From: Pseudomonas sp. UBA4617
GTDB lineage: Bacteria; Pseudomonadota; Gammaproteobacteria; Pseudomonadales; Pseudomonadaceae
Length of the DNA: 64,000 nt
Assembly (NCBI RefSeq): GCF_002386445.1
Contig: NZ_DGIR01000021.1
Coordinates: 223,486-287,485 of the forward strand
Reading direction: 5' to 3'
Below the pieces are notes generated by a model. That model saw only the letters and a list, made by a program, of their open reading frames with translations. It was not told the DNA's origin and ran no database searches. Positions 1 through 9,100 of this stretch are shown one piece after another; position 1 is the first letter of the stretch; each line of letters opens with the position of its first letter. A program made the position numbers and the translations under genes.

Positions 1-632
1 GTGCCCGGGAAGTCGTGCAGGAAACGCTCCAGCCACGCCACCGAGTCGGCATCCAGGTGGTTGGTCGGTTCGTCCAGCAGCAGCATGTCGGGGGCCGACA
101 GCAGCAGGCGGCACAGGGCCACACGGCGCTTTTCACCACCAGACAGGTGCTCGATGCGCGCATCCCAGGCCGGCAGGCGCAGGGCGTCAGCGGCAACGTC
201 CAGCTGGCGCTCGAGGTTGTGGCCATCGGCGGCCTGCAGGATGGCCTCGAGCTTGGCCTGCTCGGCGGCCAGCTTGTCGAAGTCGGCATCCGGTTCGGCA
301 TAGGCCGCGTAGACCTCGTCCAGGCGTGCCTGGGCGTCCTTGATGACGCTGACCGCTTCCTCGACCACCTCACGTACCGACTTGTTCGGGTCCAGTTGTG
401 GTTCCTGCGGCAGGTAGCCAACGTTGATGTCGGGCATCGGACGGGCTTCGCCGTCGAATTCCTTGTCGACGCCCGCCATGATCCGCAGCAGGGTCGATTT
501 ACCGGCGCCGTTCAGGCCGAGCACGCCGATCTTGGCGCCCGGGAAGAACGACAGGGAAATATTCTTGAGAATTTCCCGCTTCGGCGGCACGACCTTGCTC
601 AGCCGATGCATGGTGTAGACGTATTGAGCCAA
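1..632 (-). CDS. ettA: Energy-dependent translational throttle protein EttA (ABC-F ATPase), 5' part
   Basis: ABC-F family ATPase that binds the ribosomal E site and gates entry into elongation according to the ATP/ADP ratio (family knowledge). Only about 210 N-terminal residues are inside the window; the gene runs off the left edge. The first ABC domain is visible: Walker A (GLNGAGKST, about residue 39), signature LSGGEKRRVAL and Walker B LLLDEPTNHLD. The TTG start gives the canonical family N-terminus MAQYVYTMHRLSKVV and has an AGAGGG-like ribosome-binding site just upstream. The second ATPase domain is not seen, so EttA rather than another ABC-F paralogue is judged from the N-terminus. Confidence 0.93.
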   Translation of the reverse strand, partial: MAQYVYTMHRLSKVVPPKREILKNISLSFFPGAKIGVLGLNGAGKSTLLRIMAGVDKEFDGEARPMPDINVGYLPQEPQLDPNKSVREVVEEAVSVIKDAQARLDEVYAAYAEPDADFDKLAAEQAKLEAILQAADGHNLERQLDVAADALRLPAWDARIEHLSGGEKRRVALCRLLLSAPDMLLLDEPTNHLDADSVAWLERFLHDFPG

Positions 633-802
633 AACCAAGCCCTCTAATCAGATAGGTAAAGACATCGACGATCGCCCCGGCACGCTGGCCAGGGGGATGT
701 TTACGGGGTGTCATTGAACAAAGTCGACCATTCTACGCCAACGCGCAGCGTTGCACAGGAGGGGCCGATGGTGGGGTGATCCCCGTGGGAGAATGGTTGC
801 CG

Positions 803-844
803 GTACCGGCCCCTTCGCGGGAGAGCCCGTGACGGGGCCGGTAC
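803..844. repeat. REP-like palindrome
   Basis: Inverted repeat with 11-bp perfect arms (GTACCGGCCCC / GGGGCCGGTAC) enclosing an inner TTCGCGGG-AGAG-CCCGTGA hairpin. This is the usual form of P. putida intergenic REP elements. It lies between the two minus-strand genes at 1-632 and 861-1286. Confidence 0.7.
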
Positions 845-860
845 AGCAGCCAAAGATGGC

Positions 861-1286
861 TCAGACGTGACGCTGCTTGGCCTTGCCGCGTGGCAGGCGG
901 CAACGGTCGCCCTGCTCGGCCAGGCGCGCGGCCCAGGCTGCCTTTACACTGAAGCCACCGGCACGGGCCGGCTGTTGCGCCACCTTCGGCAGTTGGGCAG
1001 CAGGCACGTTGACCACCTTGGTGGCCGGCTTGCTGACCGCGGCTACGGCAAATGCCGGCTCTGCTGCCGCCTTGGCGGTCTTGCGCAGTTCAGCCAGCGA
1101 CGGGCTCTTGCTCTTGGCGGCTGTGGCCACCTCAGGTTTGCTCAGCGAACGCTGGCAGGATTTGCACGATACGTCCTCGGTCACGGCAGTGCTGACAAGG
1201 GTCTGACTGCTGCGCCCGCAGGCGGAATCGAGGCCATTGGTGGAAAAGTGAGTAACCAAAACCGAACATCTCCGATGCGTTGTCAT
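861..1286 (-). CDS. Conserved hypothetical protein, 141 aa, Cys-containing N-terminus
   Basis: I do not recognise a named domain. The N-terminal 45 residues hold four cysteines, including a CKSC pair, and a histidine, which could bind a metal. The remainder is Ala/Lys/Pro-rich and low complexity, probably disordered, ending in a basic tail (RLPRGKAKQRHV). No good Shine-Dalgarno sequence precedes the ATG, so the start is uncertain. It sits downstream of the large GGDEF/EAL gene's promoter region and is transcribed away from it. A small Pseudomonas-specific protein is the best description; function unknown. Confidence 0.6.
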   Translation of the reverse strand: MTTHRRCSVLVTHFSTNGLDSACGRSSQTLVSTAVTEDVSCKSCQRSLSKPEVATAAKSKSPSLAELRKTAKAAAEPAFAVAAVSKPATKVVNVPAAQLPKVAQQPARAGGFSVKAAWAARLAEQGDRCRLPRGKAKQRHV

Positions 1287-1507
1287 GTGAAGCGGGCACT
1301 ATTCTCGCACAGGTCGCAGGGGCTTGCCGAACCAGCGGGCCGGCACCATCGGTCATATCGGCTGGCACTTTGCCATAATCCTAGGCATGCTAGCCCGTTT
1401 CGGGTGTCCGGCCTTATAGTGCGCCACTGCGGTCTGGCAACCAGACACCGGCACATACCGTGCATCATTAACCCCTGCCATCGCCAGCCCAATCGCAGGA
1501 TCAACGC

Positions 1508-4500
1508 TTGACCAATCTTACTCATCCGCCGTCATTGCGTTCCGCGCCACAAGCGCCTGCGGGCTCCCTGCGCGGGTCGATCAAGGGTGCGCTGGCGCTA
1601 CTGGCCCTGATCCTGCTGGGGCTGCTGGTGTGGCAACTGTTCGCCCAGTTCAGCCATACCCAGGCCGACCTGCGCAAGAAAACCCTGGAAGGCACCGCCG
1701 AACTGGCCGACCACCTGGGCCTGAACCTGGCGTTCAAGGCGCAACAGGCCGTGAATGTGCTACAGCCCTACGCCAATGTACCGGCGCCGAAAGCCTTGCC
1801 CGGCGTGCTGGCCAGCCTGCGTGGGCACCTGCCGGACCTGCAGAGCCTGGCCTGGCTGGATGCTGCCGGGCAGGTGCAGGCCGACAGCCTGGCCGGCAGC
1901 CCTGACCGCCAGTTGATTGACGAATTGCTCAAGCTGAGCCAGGGCCACCCGTATTTCTTCAGCAACTCGCCCGACAACAGCTCCGTCTACCTGCTACTGC
2001 GCCAGGCCGACGACAACGGTGGCTCCTGGTTGTTGCGCCTGGCGCCAGCCTACTACCGGCCCCTCGTCACCTACCTGGATGGCTCTGGCCGGCCGTTATG
2101 GCTGCTGGAAAACAGCCGCAGCGGCGAGATACTGCAACGCCATGCGCCAACCCCGACCAGCAACGCGCCACTGCAGAGCGTGATGCTGGCCTTCGTCGAC
2201 AACAGCACCTGGCAATTGCGCGGCCTGTTCGACGCCAAGCTGGCGCGCCAGACGCTGCTGCCCGCGCTGCTGGGCAAATGCCTGTTGGTGCTGCTCTGCG
2301 CAATGCTGCCGGTTCTGGCGCTGGTCAACATGCGCCGTCGCCAACGGGCGCTGCAGGAAGACCGCCGGCGCTACCAGGAAATCTTCGAAGGCACTGGCGT
2401 GGCCTTGTGCGTGCTCGACCTGTCCAGCCTGCCCGGTCAACTCGACCGCTACCACCTGCGCAACCGCGCCGCGCTCAAGCACAGCCTGGCCCTTGACCCA
2501 AGCCTGCGCCGCTCGCTGCTGCTGGAGTTGAAGATCACCGAGATCAACCAGGTGGCACGCCAGTTGTTGAACATCGAGTGCCATGAAGGGGCCTGGCAGC
2601 GCCTGATCGAAGGCAGCGGCGACGGGCGCGACAGCGTGGGCATGCAGCTGATCGATGCGCTGATCGAGCAACGCCCGTCGCTGGAGCTGGAAGTACGCCT
2701 GGCGGCCCCGCTGGGCGGCGAGCTGCACCTGTGGCTGATGGCCCGCTTGCCGCAACAGCGCAATGATTACCAGGCAGTGATCCTCAGCATCAGCGACATC
2801 ACCAGCCGCAAGCAGGTGGAGCTGTCGCTGCTGGAGCGTGAGAGTTTCTGGTCGGACGTCGTGCGCACCGTGCCCGACCAGCTGTACGTGCAAGATGTGC
2901 TCAGCCAGCGGATGATCTTCAGCAACCGTCATCTCGGCCAGACCCTGGGCTACGACCGTACCGAGCTGGCGCAGATGGGCGACCGCTTCTGGGAGTTGCT
3001 GCTGCACCCCGAAGACGCCACGCACTACCAGGCGCTGCGCCAACAACAGCGCGACAGCGGCCATGACCAGCCACTGCACTGCCAGCTGCGCTTCCGCCAC
3101 CGCGATGGCGGCTGGCGCTGCTACGACATTCGCGAACAGGTGCTGACCCGTGACGCCGATGGCCAAGTCACACGCATCATTGGCGTGGGCAAGGACGTGA
3201 CGGTACAGATCGAGGCCAGCCAGTCGCTGCGCGACAGCGAGCAGCGCTACCGCATGCTCGCCGAAAGCATCAGCGACGTGATCTTCTCCACCGACAACCG
3301 GCTCCAGCTCAACTACGTCAGCCCCTCGGTGCAGAACGTGCTGGGCTACCAGGCCGACTGGATCTTCACCAACGGCTGGCAGTCGATCATCGCCAACCCG
3401 GCCCAGCTCACCGGCATCTACAGCCTGATGGAGCGTGTCAGCAAGGCCATGGGCGACCCCGCGCAGCTGGCCCTGCTGCGCAGCCAGTTGCCGACCCAGC
3501 TATTCCTGTTCGACTGCCTGCGCGCCGATGGTCGCAAGATCCCCATCGAATTGCGCCTGGTGCTGGTGTGGGACGATGACCAGCACTTCGAAGGCGTGCT
3601 CGGGGTGGGCCGCGACATCAGCCAGCAACGCCGCGCCGAAAAAGACCTGCGCATGGCTGCGACGGTATTCGAGCACTCGACCTCGGCCATTATCATCACT
3701 GACCCGGCCGGCTATATCGTCCAGGCCAACGAGGCGTTCAGCCGCGTCAGTGGCTACGCCGTCAGCGAGGTGCTCGACCAGCTGCCGGGCATGCTCACCG
3801 TCGACGAGCAGCAGGAAGGCCACCTGCGCTATGTGGTCAAGCAGCTGCACCAGCGCGGCAGCTGGGAAGGTGAAGTGTGGCTCAAGCGCCGTGACGGCGA
3901 CCATTACCCGGCCTGGGTCGGCATCACTGCGGTGCTCGACGACGAGGGCGACCTGGCCAGCTACGTGTGCTTCTTCACCGACATCAGCGAGCGCAAGGCC
4001 AGCGAACAGCGCATTCACCGCCTGGCCTACTACGATGCCCTCACCCACCTGCCTAACCGCACGCTGTTCCAGGACCGCCTGTACAACGCCCTGCAGCAGG
4101 CCGAGCGGCAGAAGGCCTGGGTGGTGCTGATGTTCCTCGACCTGGACCGCTTCAAGCCGATCAACGACTCCCTCGGCCACGCCGCCGGCGACCGCATGCT
4201 CAAGGACATGGCCCAACGCCTGCTGGCCTGCGTGGATGACGACGATACCGTGGCGCGCATGGGCGGCGACGAGTTCACCCTGCTGCTGCAACCGCGCGCT
4301 ACCCGCGAGATGGCGCTCAACCGCGCGATTCATGTGGCCGAGAACATCCTCGCCAGCCTGGTGCGGCCGTTCGTGCTGGAGAACCGCGAGTTCTTCGTCA
4401 CCGCCAGTGTCGGCATCGCCCTCAGCCCACAGGACGGCAGCGAACTGAGCCAGCTGATGAAAAACGCCGACACCGCCATGTACCACGCCAAGGAACGCGG

Positions 4501-5335
4501 CAAGAACAACTTCCAGTTCTACCAGGCCGAGATGAACGCCAGCGCCCTGGAGCGCCTGGAACTGGAAAGCGACCTGCGCCACGCCATGGAGCAGAACGAG
4601 TTCATCCTCTACTACCAACCGCAGTTCAGCGGCGACGGCAAGCGCCTGACCGGCGCCGAAGCCCTGCTGCGCTGGCGCCACCCGACTCGCGGCCTGGTGC
4701 CGCCGGGCGACTTCATCCCGGTGATCGAGGAACTGGGCCTGGTGGTCGACGTGGGCGACTGGGTGCTGCGTGAAGCCAGCCGCCAGCTCAATGCCTGGCA
4801 CAAGGCCAAGGTGCGCGTGCCGAAGGTTTCGGTGAACATTTCCGCACGGCAGTTTTCCGACGGCCAGCTGGGTACGCGCATCGCCAGGGTCCTGGAAGAA
4901 ACCGGCCTGCCACCGGCGTGCCTGGAGCTGGAACTGACTGAAAGCATCCTGATGCGCGAGGTGAATGAAGCACTGCAGATTCTGGCCGGCCTGAAAAACC
5001 TCGGCCTGAGCATTGCGGTGGACGATTTCGGCACCGGCTACTCGTCGCTGAACTACCTCAAGCAGTTCCCCATCGACGTGCTGAAGATCGACCGCACCTT
5101 CGTCGACGGCCTGCCGGAAGGCGAGCAGGATGCGCAGATTGCCCGGGCGATCATCGCCATGGCCCACAGCCTCAACCTGGCGGTGATCGCCGAAGGCGTG
5201 GAAACCCACGAGCAACTGGAATTCCTCCGCGAGCATGGCTGTGACGAGGTGCAGGGCTACCTGTTCGGGCGGCCGATGCCAGCGCATCAGTTCGAGGCGC
5301 AGTTCGCCAACGAGACGTTGTTCATGTTCAATTGA
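1508..5335 (+). CDS. Membrane-bound multi-PAS GGDEF-EAL protein (c-di-GMP turnover)
   Basis: A 1275-aa signalling protein predicted to make and/or degrade cyclic di-GMP at the inner membrane. Order of parts: cytoplasmic N-terminus, membrane segment about 27-47, periplasmic sensor region about 48-255, second membrane segment about 257-277, four PAS-like modules (about 290-810; the last begins AATVFEHSTSAIIITD), a GGDEF domain with intact GGDEF at 919-923, and an EAL domain with EAL at 1051-1053 and the DDFGTGYSSL loop. Both catalytic motifs look intact, so it could work in either direction. The usual inhibitory RxxD site before GGDEF reads DDDD, so product inhibition is probably lost. TTG start, with AGGA about 8 nt upstream. 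Confidence 0.93.
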   Translation: MTNLTHPPSLRSAPQAPAGSLRGSIKGALALLALILLGLLVWQLFAQFSHTQADLRKKTLEGTAELADHLGLNLAFKAQQAVNVLQPYANVPAPKALPGVLASLRGHLPDLQSLAWLDAAGQVQADSLAGSPDRQLIDELLKLSQGHPYFFSNSPDNSSVYLLLRQADDNGGSWLLRLAPAYYRPLVTYLDGSGRPLWLLENSRSGEILQRHAPTPTSNAPLQSVMLAFVDNSTWQLRGLFDAKLARQTLLPALLGKCLLVLLCAMLPVLALVNMRRRQRALQEDRRRYQEIFEGTGVALCVLDLSSLPGQLDRYHLRNRAALKHSLALDPSLRRSLLLELKITEINQVARQLLNIECHEGAWQRLIEGSGDGRDSVGMQLIDALIEQRPSLELEVRLAAPLGGELHLWLMARLPQQRNDYQAVILSISDITSRKQVELSLLERESFWSDVVRTVPDQLYVQDVLSQRMIFSNRHLGQTLGYDRTELAQMGDRFWELLLHPEDATHYQALRQQQRDSGHDQPLHCQLRFRHRDGGWRCYDIREQVLTRDADGQVTRIIGVGKDVTVQIEASQSLRDSEQRYRMLAESISDVIFSTDNRLQLNYVSPSVQNVLGYQADWIFTNGWQSIIANPAQLTGIYSLMERVSKAMGDPAQLALLRSQLPTQLFLFDCLRADGRKIPIELRLVLVWDDDQHFEGVLGVGRDISQQRRAEKDLRMAATVFEHSTSAIIITDPAGYIVQANEAFSRVSGYAVSEVLDQLPGMLTVDEQQEGHLRYVVKQLHQRGSWEGEVWLKRRDGDHYPAWVGITAVLDDEGDLASYVCFFTDISERKASEQRIHRLAYYDALTHLPNRTLFQDRLYNALQQAERQKAWVVLMFLDLDRFKPINDSLGHAAGDRMLKDMAQRLLACVDDDDTVARMGGDEFTLLLQPRATREMALNRAIHVAENILASLVRPFVLENREFFVTASVGIALSPQDGSELSQLMKNADTAMYHAKERGKNNFQFYQAEMNASALERLELESDLRHAMEQNEFILYYQPQFSGDGKRLTGAEALLRWRHPTRGLVPPGDFIPVIEELGLVVDVGDWVLREASRQLNAWHKAKVRVPKVSVNISARQFSDGQLGTRIARVLEETGLPPACLELELTESILMREVNEALQILAGLKNLGLSIAVDDFGTGYSSLNYLKQFPIDVLKIDRTFVDGLPEGEQDAQIARAIIAMAHSLNLAVIAEGVETHEQLEFLREHGCDEVQGYLFGRPMPAHQFEAQFANETLFMFN

Positions 5336-5566
5336 GCCTGCCCTCTCCCGGCATACCCGGGCACTTGCAGGAGCGGCCCGTGCCGCGCCTGGGACCTGGG
5401 CCTGAAAACGGACCTGAGAGTCAACTCCGACCCCCGCCCAGCCCAGACACGGCGCGGGATACAACATGAAGCCCATTGGTCCGCGACTTGATGCCACTTC
5501 ATATGCCAGCGGCGAATCAATCGGTTAGAATGCCCCCCCAATTCACCCCGATCCTTGAGGACCGCC

Positions 5567-6820
5567 ATGTTCAGCCGTGATTTGACCATTGCCAAGTACG
5601 ACGCCGAGCTCTTCGAAGCCATGCAGCAAGAAGCTCTGCGCCAGGAAGAGCATATCGAGCTGATCGCTTCGGAAAACTACACCAGCCCGGCAGTCATGGA
5701 AGCCCAGGGCTCGGTCCTGACCAACAAGTACGCCGAAGGCTACCCGGGCAAGCGCTACTACGGTGGTTGCGAGTACGTCGACGTCGTCGAGCAACTGGCC
5801 ATCGACCGTGCCAAGCAGCTGTTCGGCGCCGACTACGCCAACGTTCAGCCGCACGCCGGCTCCCAGGCCAACGCCGCTGTCTACCTGGCCCTGCTGTCGG
5901 CCGGTGACACCATCCTGGGCATGAGCCTGGCCCACGGTGGTCACCTGACCCACGGTGCTTCGGTCAGCTCTTCGGGCAAACTGTACAACGCCATCCAGTA
6001 CGGCATCGATGCCAACGGCCTGATCGACTACGACGAAGTCGAGCGCCTGGCGGTCGAGCACAAGCCGAAGATGATCGTTGCCGGCTTCTCGGCCTACTCG
6101 CAGGTTCTGGACTTCGCCCGCTTCCGCGCCATCGCCGACAAGGTCGGTGCCTACCTGTTCGTCGACATGGCCCACGTTGCCGGCCTGGTTGCCGCTGGCG
6201 TGTACCCGAACCCGGTGCCGTTCGCCGACGTGGTCACCACCACCACCCACAAGACCCTGCGCGGCCCGCGCGGCGGCCTGATCCTCGCTCGCAAGAACGA
6301 AGAGGTCGAGAAGAAGCTGAACTCCGCCGTCTTCCCGGGCGCCCAGGGCGGCCCGCTGGAGCACGTCATCGCGGCCAAGGCCATCTGCTTCAAGGAAGCC
6401 CTGCAGCCTGAGTTCAAGGCTTACCAGCAGCAGGTGGTGAAGAACGCCCAGGCCATGGCCAGCGTGTTCATCGAGCGTGGTTTCGACGTGGTTTCCGGTG
6501 GCACCCAGAACCACCTGTTCCTGCTGTCGCTGATCAAGCAGGAAATCTCCGGCAAGGATGCTGACGCCGCACTGGGCAAGGCCTTCATCACCGTGAACAA
6601 GAACTCGGTACCGAATGACCCACGTTCCCCATTCGTCACCTCGGGCCTGCGTTTCGGCACCCCGGCCGTGACCACCCGTGGTTTCAAGGAAGCCGAGTGC
6701 CGCGAGCTGGCTGGCTGGATCTGCGACATCCTGGCTGACCTGAACAACGAAGCGGTCATCGACGCCGTACGTGAGAAGGTCAAGGCTATCTGCAAGAAGC
6801 TGCCGGTCTACGGCAACTGA
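5567..6820 (+). CDS. glyA: Serine hydroxymethyltransferase
   Basis: PLP enzyme that interconverts serine and glycine with transfer of a one-carbon unit to tetrahydrofolate; cytoplasmic and central to purine, thymidylate and methionine supply. The 417-aa length is normal. The PLP lysine is K229 in the [10 protein letters not shown] motif, and the N-terminal [11 protein letters not shown] signature is present. The start [12 protein letters not shown] was preferred over an in-frame ATG 12 nt upstream because of the GAGGA site and family N-termini. It is a single-gene unit ending in a strong terminator. P. putida strains commonly have two glyA copies, and the context matches the copy next to the GGDEF/EAL gene. 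Confidence 0.97.
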   Translation: MFSRDLTIAKYDAELFEAMQQEALRQEEHIELIASENYTSPAVMEAQGSVLTNKYAEGYPGKRYYGGCEYVDVVEQLAIDRAKQLFGADYANVQPHAGSQANAAVYLALLSAGDTILGMSLAHGGHLTHGASVSSSGKLYNAIQYGIDANGLIDYDEVERLAVEHKPKMIVAGFSAYSQVLDFARFRAIADKVGAYLFVDMAHVAGLVAAGVYPNPVPFADVVTTTTHKTLRGPRGGLILARKNEEVEKKLNSAVFPGAQGGPLEHVIAAKAICFKEALQPEFKAYQQQVVKNAQAMASVFIERGFDVVSGGTQNHLFLLSLIKQEISGKDADAALGKAFITVNKNSVPNDPRSPFVTSGLRFGTPAVTTRGFKEAECRELAGWICDILADLNNEAVIDAVREKVKAICKKLPVYGN

Positions 6821-6842
6821 TTGGCACCAGCCTGAGGTAAAG

Positions 6843-6869
6843 AAAGCCCGGCCTTGTGCCGGGCTTTTT
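6843..6869 (+). terminator. Rho-independent terminator of glyA
   Basis: AAAGCCCGGC stem, short loop, GCCGGGCTTT and a T-run, 22 nt after the glyA stop. Confidence 0.93.
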
Positions 6870-6968
6870 CATACCTGGCGCCTGACGGCGGTAGTACTTC
6901 CGAATGGGTTGGGTGAACCAGGCTGCATAACCTGCCGCTTCCTCCAATCAGCGAGCAGGAGACTGCAC

Positions 6969-7556
6969 ATGACGGCTCACGAAACCCTTTCCTTTACTGC
7001 CACGCTACTGGTTAATGGCCATCCAATTACCGTGCTCAGCGATGCAGCAGAAGGCAGTATCCAGGTGGCCCACCCCGACTCCAGCCTGGGCATGATGGAT
7101 ATCGATAAGGCGCTTGGCGTATTGAGCGGTCCTGATGAAGCCTGGGATGCTGCCCGAAAGGCCGGGCAGGTGGACTTCCATCTCAAAGGCGAGGTGTCTC
7201 CCACCCTCTTCTACTTCCGTCACAGCGATCAGGGCTACCACCTGTATGTGCGTGGTGGTGCGCATTACGGGCAAGCCGTGTTCAAGAGCAAATATGGCGT
7301 TGCCAACGTCGCTCCGGTAGAAGGTGCCGTCCCGTCACCTTGGCTGCTGCGTCTGGCTCATACAGGCCAAGCCATCACCCTTGCCGACCTACCCAACGAC
7401 TTCGCCATGCTCAACCTCGAATGCGCCGAGAGCGCGCAACGCCTGGCCACCAACCTGATCGGCACCGGTGAAGGCGGCTATCTCATCACTCGCAGATCCG
7501 TACCTGCCACATCTTTGCGCCTGAACATCATCGAACGCGGAGTCGACTGGGCTTGA
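6969..7556 (+). CDS. Hypothetical protein, 195 aa
   Basis: Not assigned to a family. The ATG is preceded by AGGAG at 8 nt, so translation is credible even though the frame is open further upstream. The protein is soluble and mixed alpha/beta in appearance, with no signal peptide, membrane segment or obvious catalytic motif. There are many aromatic and glycine residues in the centre (YHLYVRGGAHYGQAVF). It stands alone between the glyA terminator and the SBF transporter. No functional inference is offered. Confidence 0.7.
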   Translation: MTAHETLSFTATLLVNGHPITVLSDAAEGSIQVAHPDSSLGMMDIDKALGVLSGPDEAWDAARKAGQVDFHLKGEVSPTLFYFRHSDQGYHLYVRGGAHYGQAVFKSKYGVANVAPVEGAVPSPWLLRLAHTGQAITLADLPNDFAMLNLECAESAQRLATNLIGTGEGGYLITRRSVPATSLRLNIIERGVDWA

Positions 7557-7602
7557 CGCTGAGTTCAATCACTTTTCAACAAGGCCAGCCACGACTGACC
7601 AG

Positions 7603-7776
7603 ATGGCACTGACCTTCCCGGGTACCTTTGAGGCCGCTCAAGCGTCGGACATTGTCCTGAGCAACGCCCGCAAACCGGGGAGGGAGTATTCCCTGACCGA
7701 CGCTACGCTCGGCAGGCTCTGGAACCTGCGGGGCTGGTTGGCCGGCAACAGGCCTGCTAAAAGTGCCTGTAAATAA
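7603..7776 (+). CDS. Possible small or remnant ORF, 57 aa (doubtful)
   Basis: The 283-nt gap between the 195-aa hypothetical gene and the SBF transporter holds one plausible plus-strand reading frame beginning MALTFPGTFEAAQ and ending with TAA. There is no convincing ribosome-binding site and I recognise no family; it may be a gene fragment. Nothing else was seen in this gap. Confidence 0.2.
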   Translation: MALTFPGTFEAAQASDIVLSNARKPGREYSLTDATLGRLWNLRGWLAGNRPAKSACK

Positions 7777-7839
7777 AACCACCACCCGCTATTACGTTAC
7801 TCTGTGCCATCTTGAGCGCGATCAGACACAGGCTTAGCT

Positions 7840-8787
7840 TTGACCAGAGAGCAACTCGAAACCCGGCAGATCCCGATCTATTTCGTCGCCGTACTCGCCG
7901 CCGTCGCCTTCGGCCTGCTGGCCAGCGACACCGCTGGCCATTTGCAAGCCCTGATCACGCCTGCCATCGCCGTGCTGATGTATGCGATGTTCCTGCAGAT
8001 TCCCTTCCTCGACCTGCGCCAAGGCCTGGGTAACCGCCGCTTCATCGCCGCCCTGCTGCTGGCCAACTTCATTCTTGTGCCGCTGCTGGTCTGGGCCATC
8101 ACCCCCGGGCTGGGCGACCAGCCGGCAATCCTCGTCGGCGCACTGCTGGTGCTGCTGACCCCGTGCATCGACTATGTGGTGGTGTTCACCCACATCGGCA
8201 AAGGCGATGCACGCCTGACCCTGGCCGCCACACCTGTGCTGTTGCTGGCGCAACTGGCGCTGCTGCCGCTGTACCTGGCGCTGCTGCTGGGTGACAACGT
8301 GCCGCTCGCCATCACCCCGTTCGTGGAGGCCTTCGTGCTGCTGATCGTGCTACCGCTGGCGCTGGCCGTACTCACCAGCGCCGGCGCCCGTCGCTCACGC
8401 ATGGTCGCAGCGTGGAACAGCGCCTGGGCATGGCTGCCGGTACCGGCGATGGCTTTGGTGCTGATGGTGGTGATCGCTTCGCAGATCACCGTGGTGTTCG
8501 ATGACTTCGAGCGTTTGCTGCCTGTGATTCCGGTATACCTGGGTTTCATGCTTGCGGCACCGGGGCTCGGCATGCTCGCGGCGCGCCTGTTGCGCCTGCC
8601 GGCCAGCGAAGCACGCGCGGTAACCTTCAGCGCCGCCACGCGCAACTCGCTGGTGGTGCTACCGCTGGCGTTGGCGTTGCCGGACGAGATGCGCGGGTTG
8701 GCAGCGGCAGCCGTGATTACCCAGACATTGATCGAGCTGCTGAGCGAGCTCGCCTACGTACGGGTTGTACCACGTCTGGTGCGCTGA
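7840..8787 (+). CDS. SBF/ACR3-superfamily membrane transporter (arsenic-resistance-protein-like)
   Basis: A 315-aa polytopic inner-membrane protein with about ten hydrophobic segments, of the bile acid:sodium symporter / ACR3 superfamily. Supporting motifs are the conserved TPCIDYVVVF stretch (a Cys where ACR3 arsenite permeases have their essential Cys) and ATRNSLVVLPLALALP near the C-terminus, typical of SBF folds. TTG start. No arsR, arsC or arsH lies nearby, so arsenite export is not supported by context; organic anion or metabolite transport is equally possible. Confidence 0.75.
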   Translation: MTREQLETRQIPIYFVAVLAAVAFGLLASDTAGHLQALITPAIAVLMYAMFLQIPFLDLRQGLGNRRFIAALLLANFILVPLLVWAITPGLGDQPAILVGALLVLLTPCIDYVVVFTHIGKGDARLTLAATPVLLLAQLALLPLYLALLLGDNVPLAITPFVEAFVLLIVLPLALAVLTSAGARRSRMVAAWNSAWAWLPVPAMALVLMVVIASQITVVFDDFERLLPVIPVYLGFMLAAPGLGMLAARLLRLPASEARAVTFSAATRNSLVVLPLALALPDEMRGLAAAAVITQTLIELLSELAYVRVVPRLVR

Positions 8788-8825
8788 CGCCGCGGGTATC
8801 GGCCACCGCCGGTCACATGCGCTCG

Positions 8826-9096
8826 CTACCAGACACGCTGCACCTCGGCCAGCTAGCCCTCCCCCAGGTCGGCGCCGACACAGGCCCGCGCCGGTTTGGC
8901 ACAGCCCTGCAACCAGGGGTCGTACACCTCGTTGCCCCAGGTCGAAGTGCCGGTAGGCGGCGATCCACAGCTGCACCCGCGTCAACTGGTCCTTGCTTAC
9001 CCTGGCTTCAGCCATCAGCCTGTCGATCTGGGGCCTGAGTGGCATTTCTTTAATGGCTGGGGCCAGGCGGGTGCGGCAGCCGTCCGGCCCCTTCAT
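8826..9096 (-). pseudogene. RidA/YjgF-family pseudogene (frameshift plus in-frame stop)
   Basis: The minus strand first reads IDRLMAEARVSKDQLTRVQL and on to AAYRHFD, a typical RidA central helix and strand. A frame change at about 8945 is needed to continue into GNEVYDPWLQGCAKPARACV. That second frame is broken by TAG at 8853-8855, just after GADLGEG, and ends at another TAG. The N-terminal 25 or so residues of a normal RidA enamine deaminase (about 115-130 aa) are also not recognisable. The gene is therefore inactive. Confidence 0.75.
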
Positions 9097-9100
9097 GGCT

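Noticed and set aside
1370..1400. Sigma-54 promoter (TGGCACTTTGC) before the GGDEF-EAL gene.
   Set aside because: GG and GC are only 6 nt apart; the sigma-54 consensus needs 10.
3500..5497. 665-codon open frame on the minus strand.
   Set aside because: Antisense to the GGDEF-EAL gene; composition (His/Gln/Val-rich) is that of a high-GC shadow frame.
5336..5566. Glycine riboswitch or clear sigma-70 promoter before glyA.
   Set aside because: No riboswitch core was recognised, and TTGATG and TAGAAT are about 30 nt apart, too far for one promoter.
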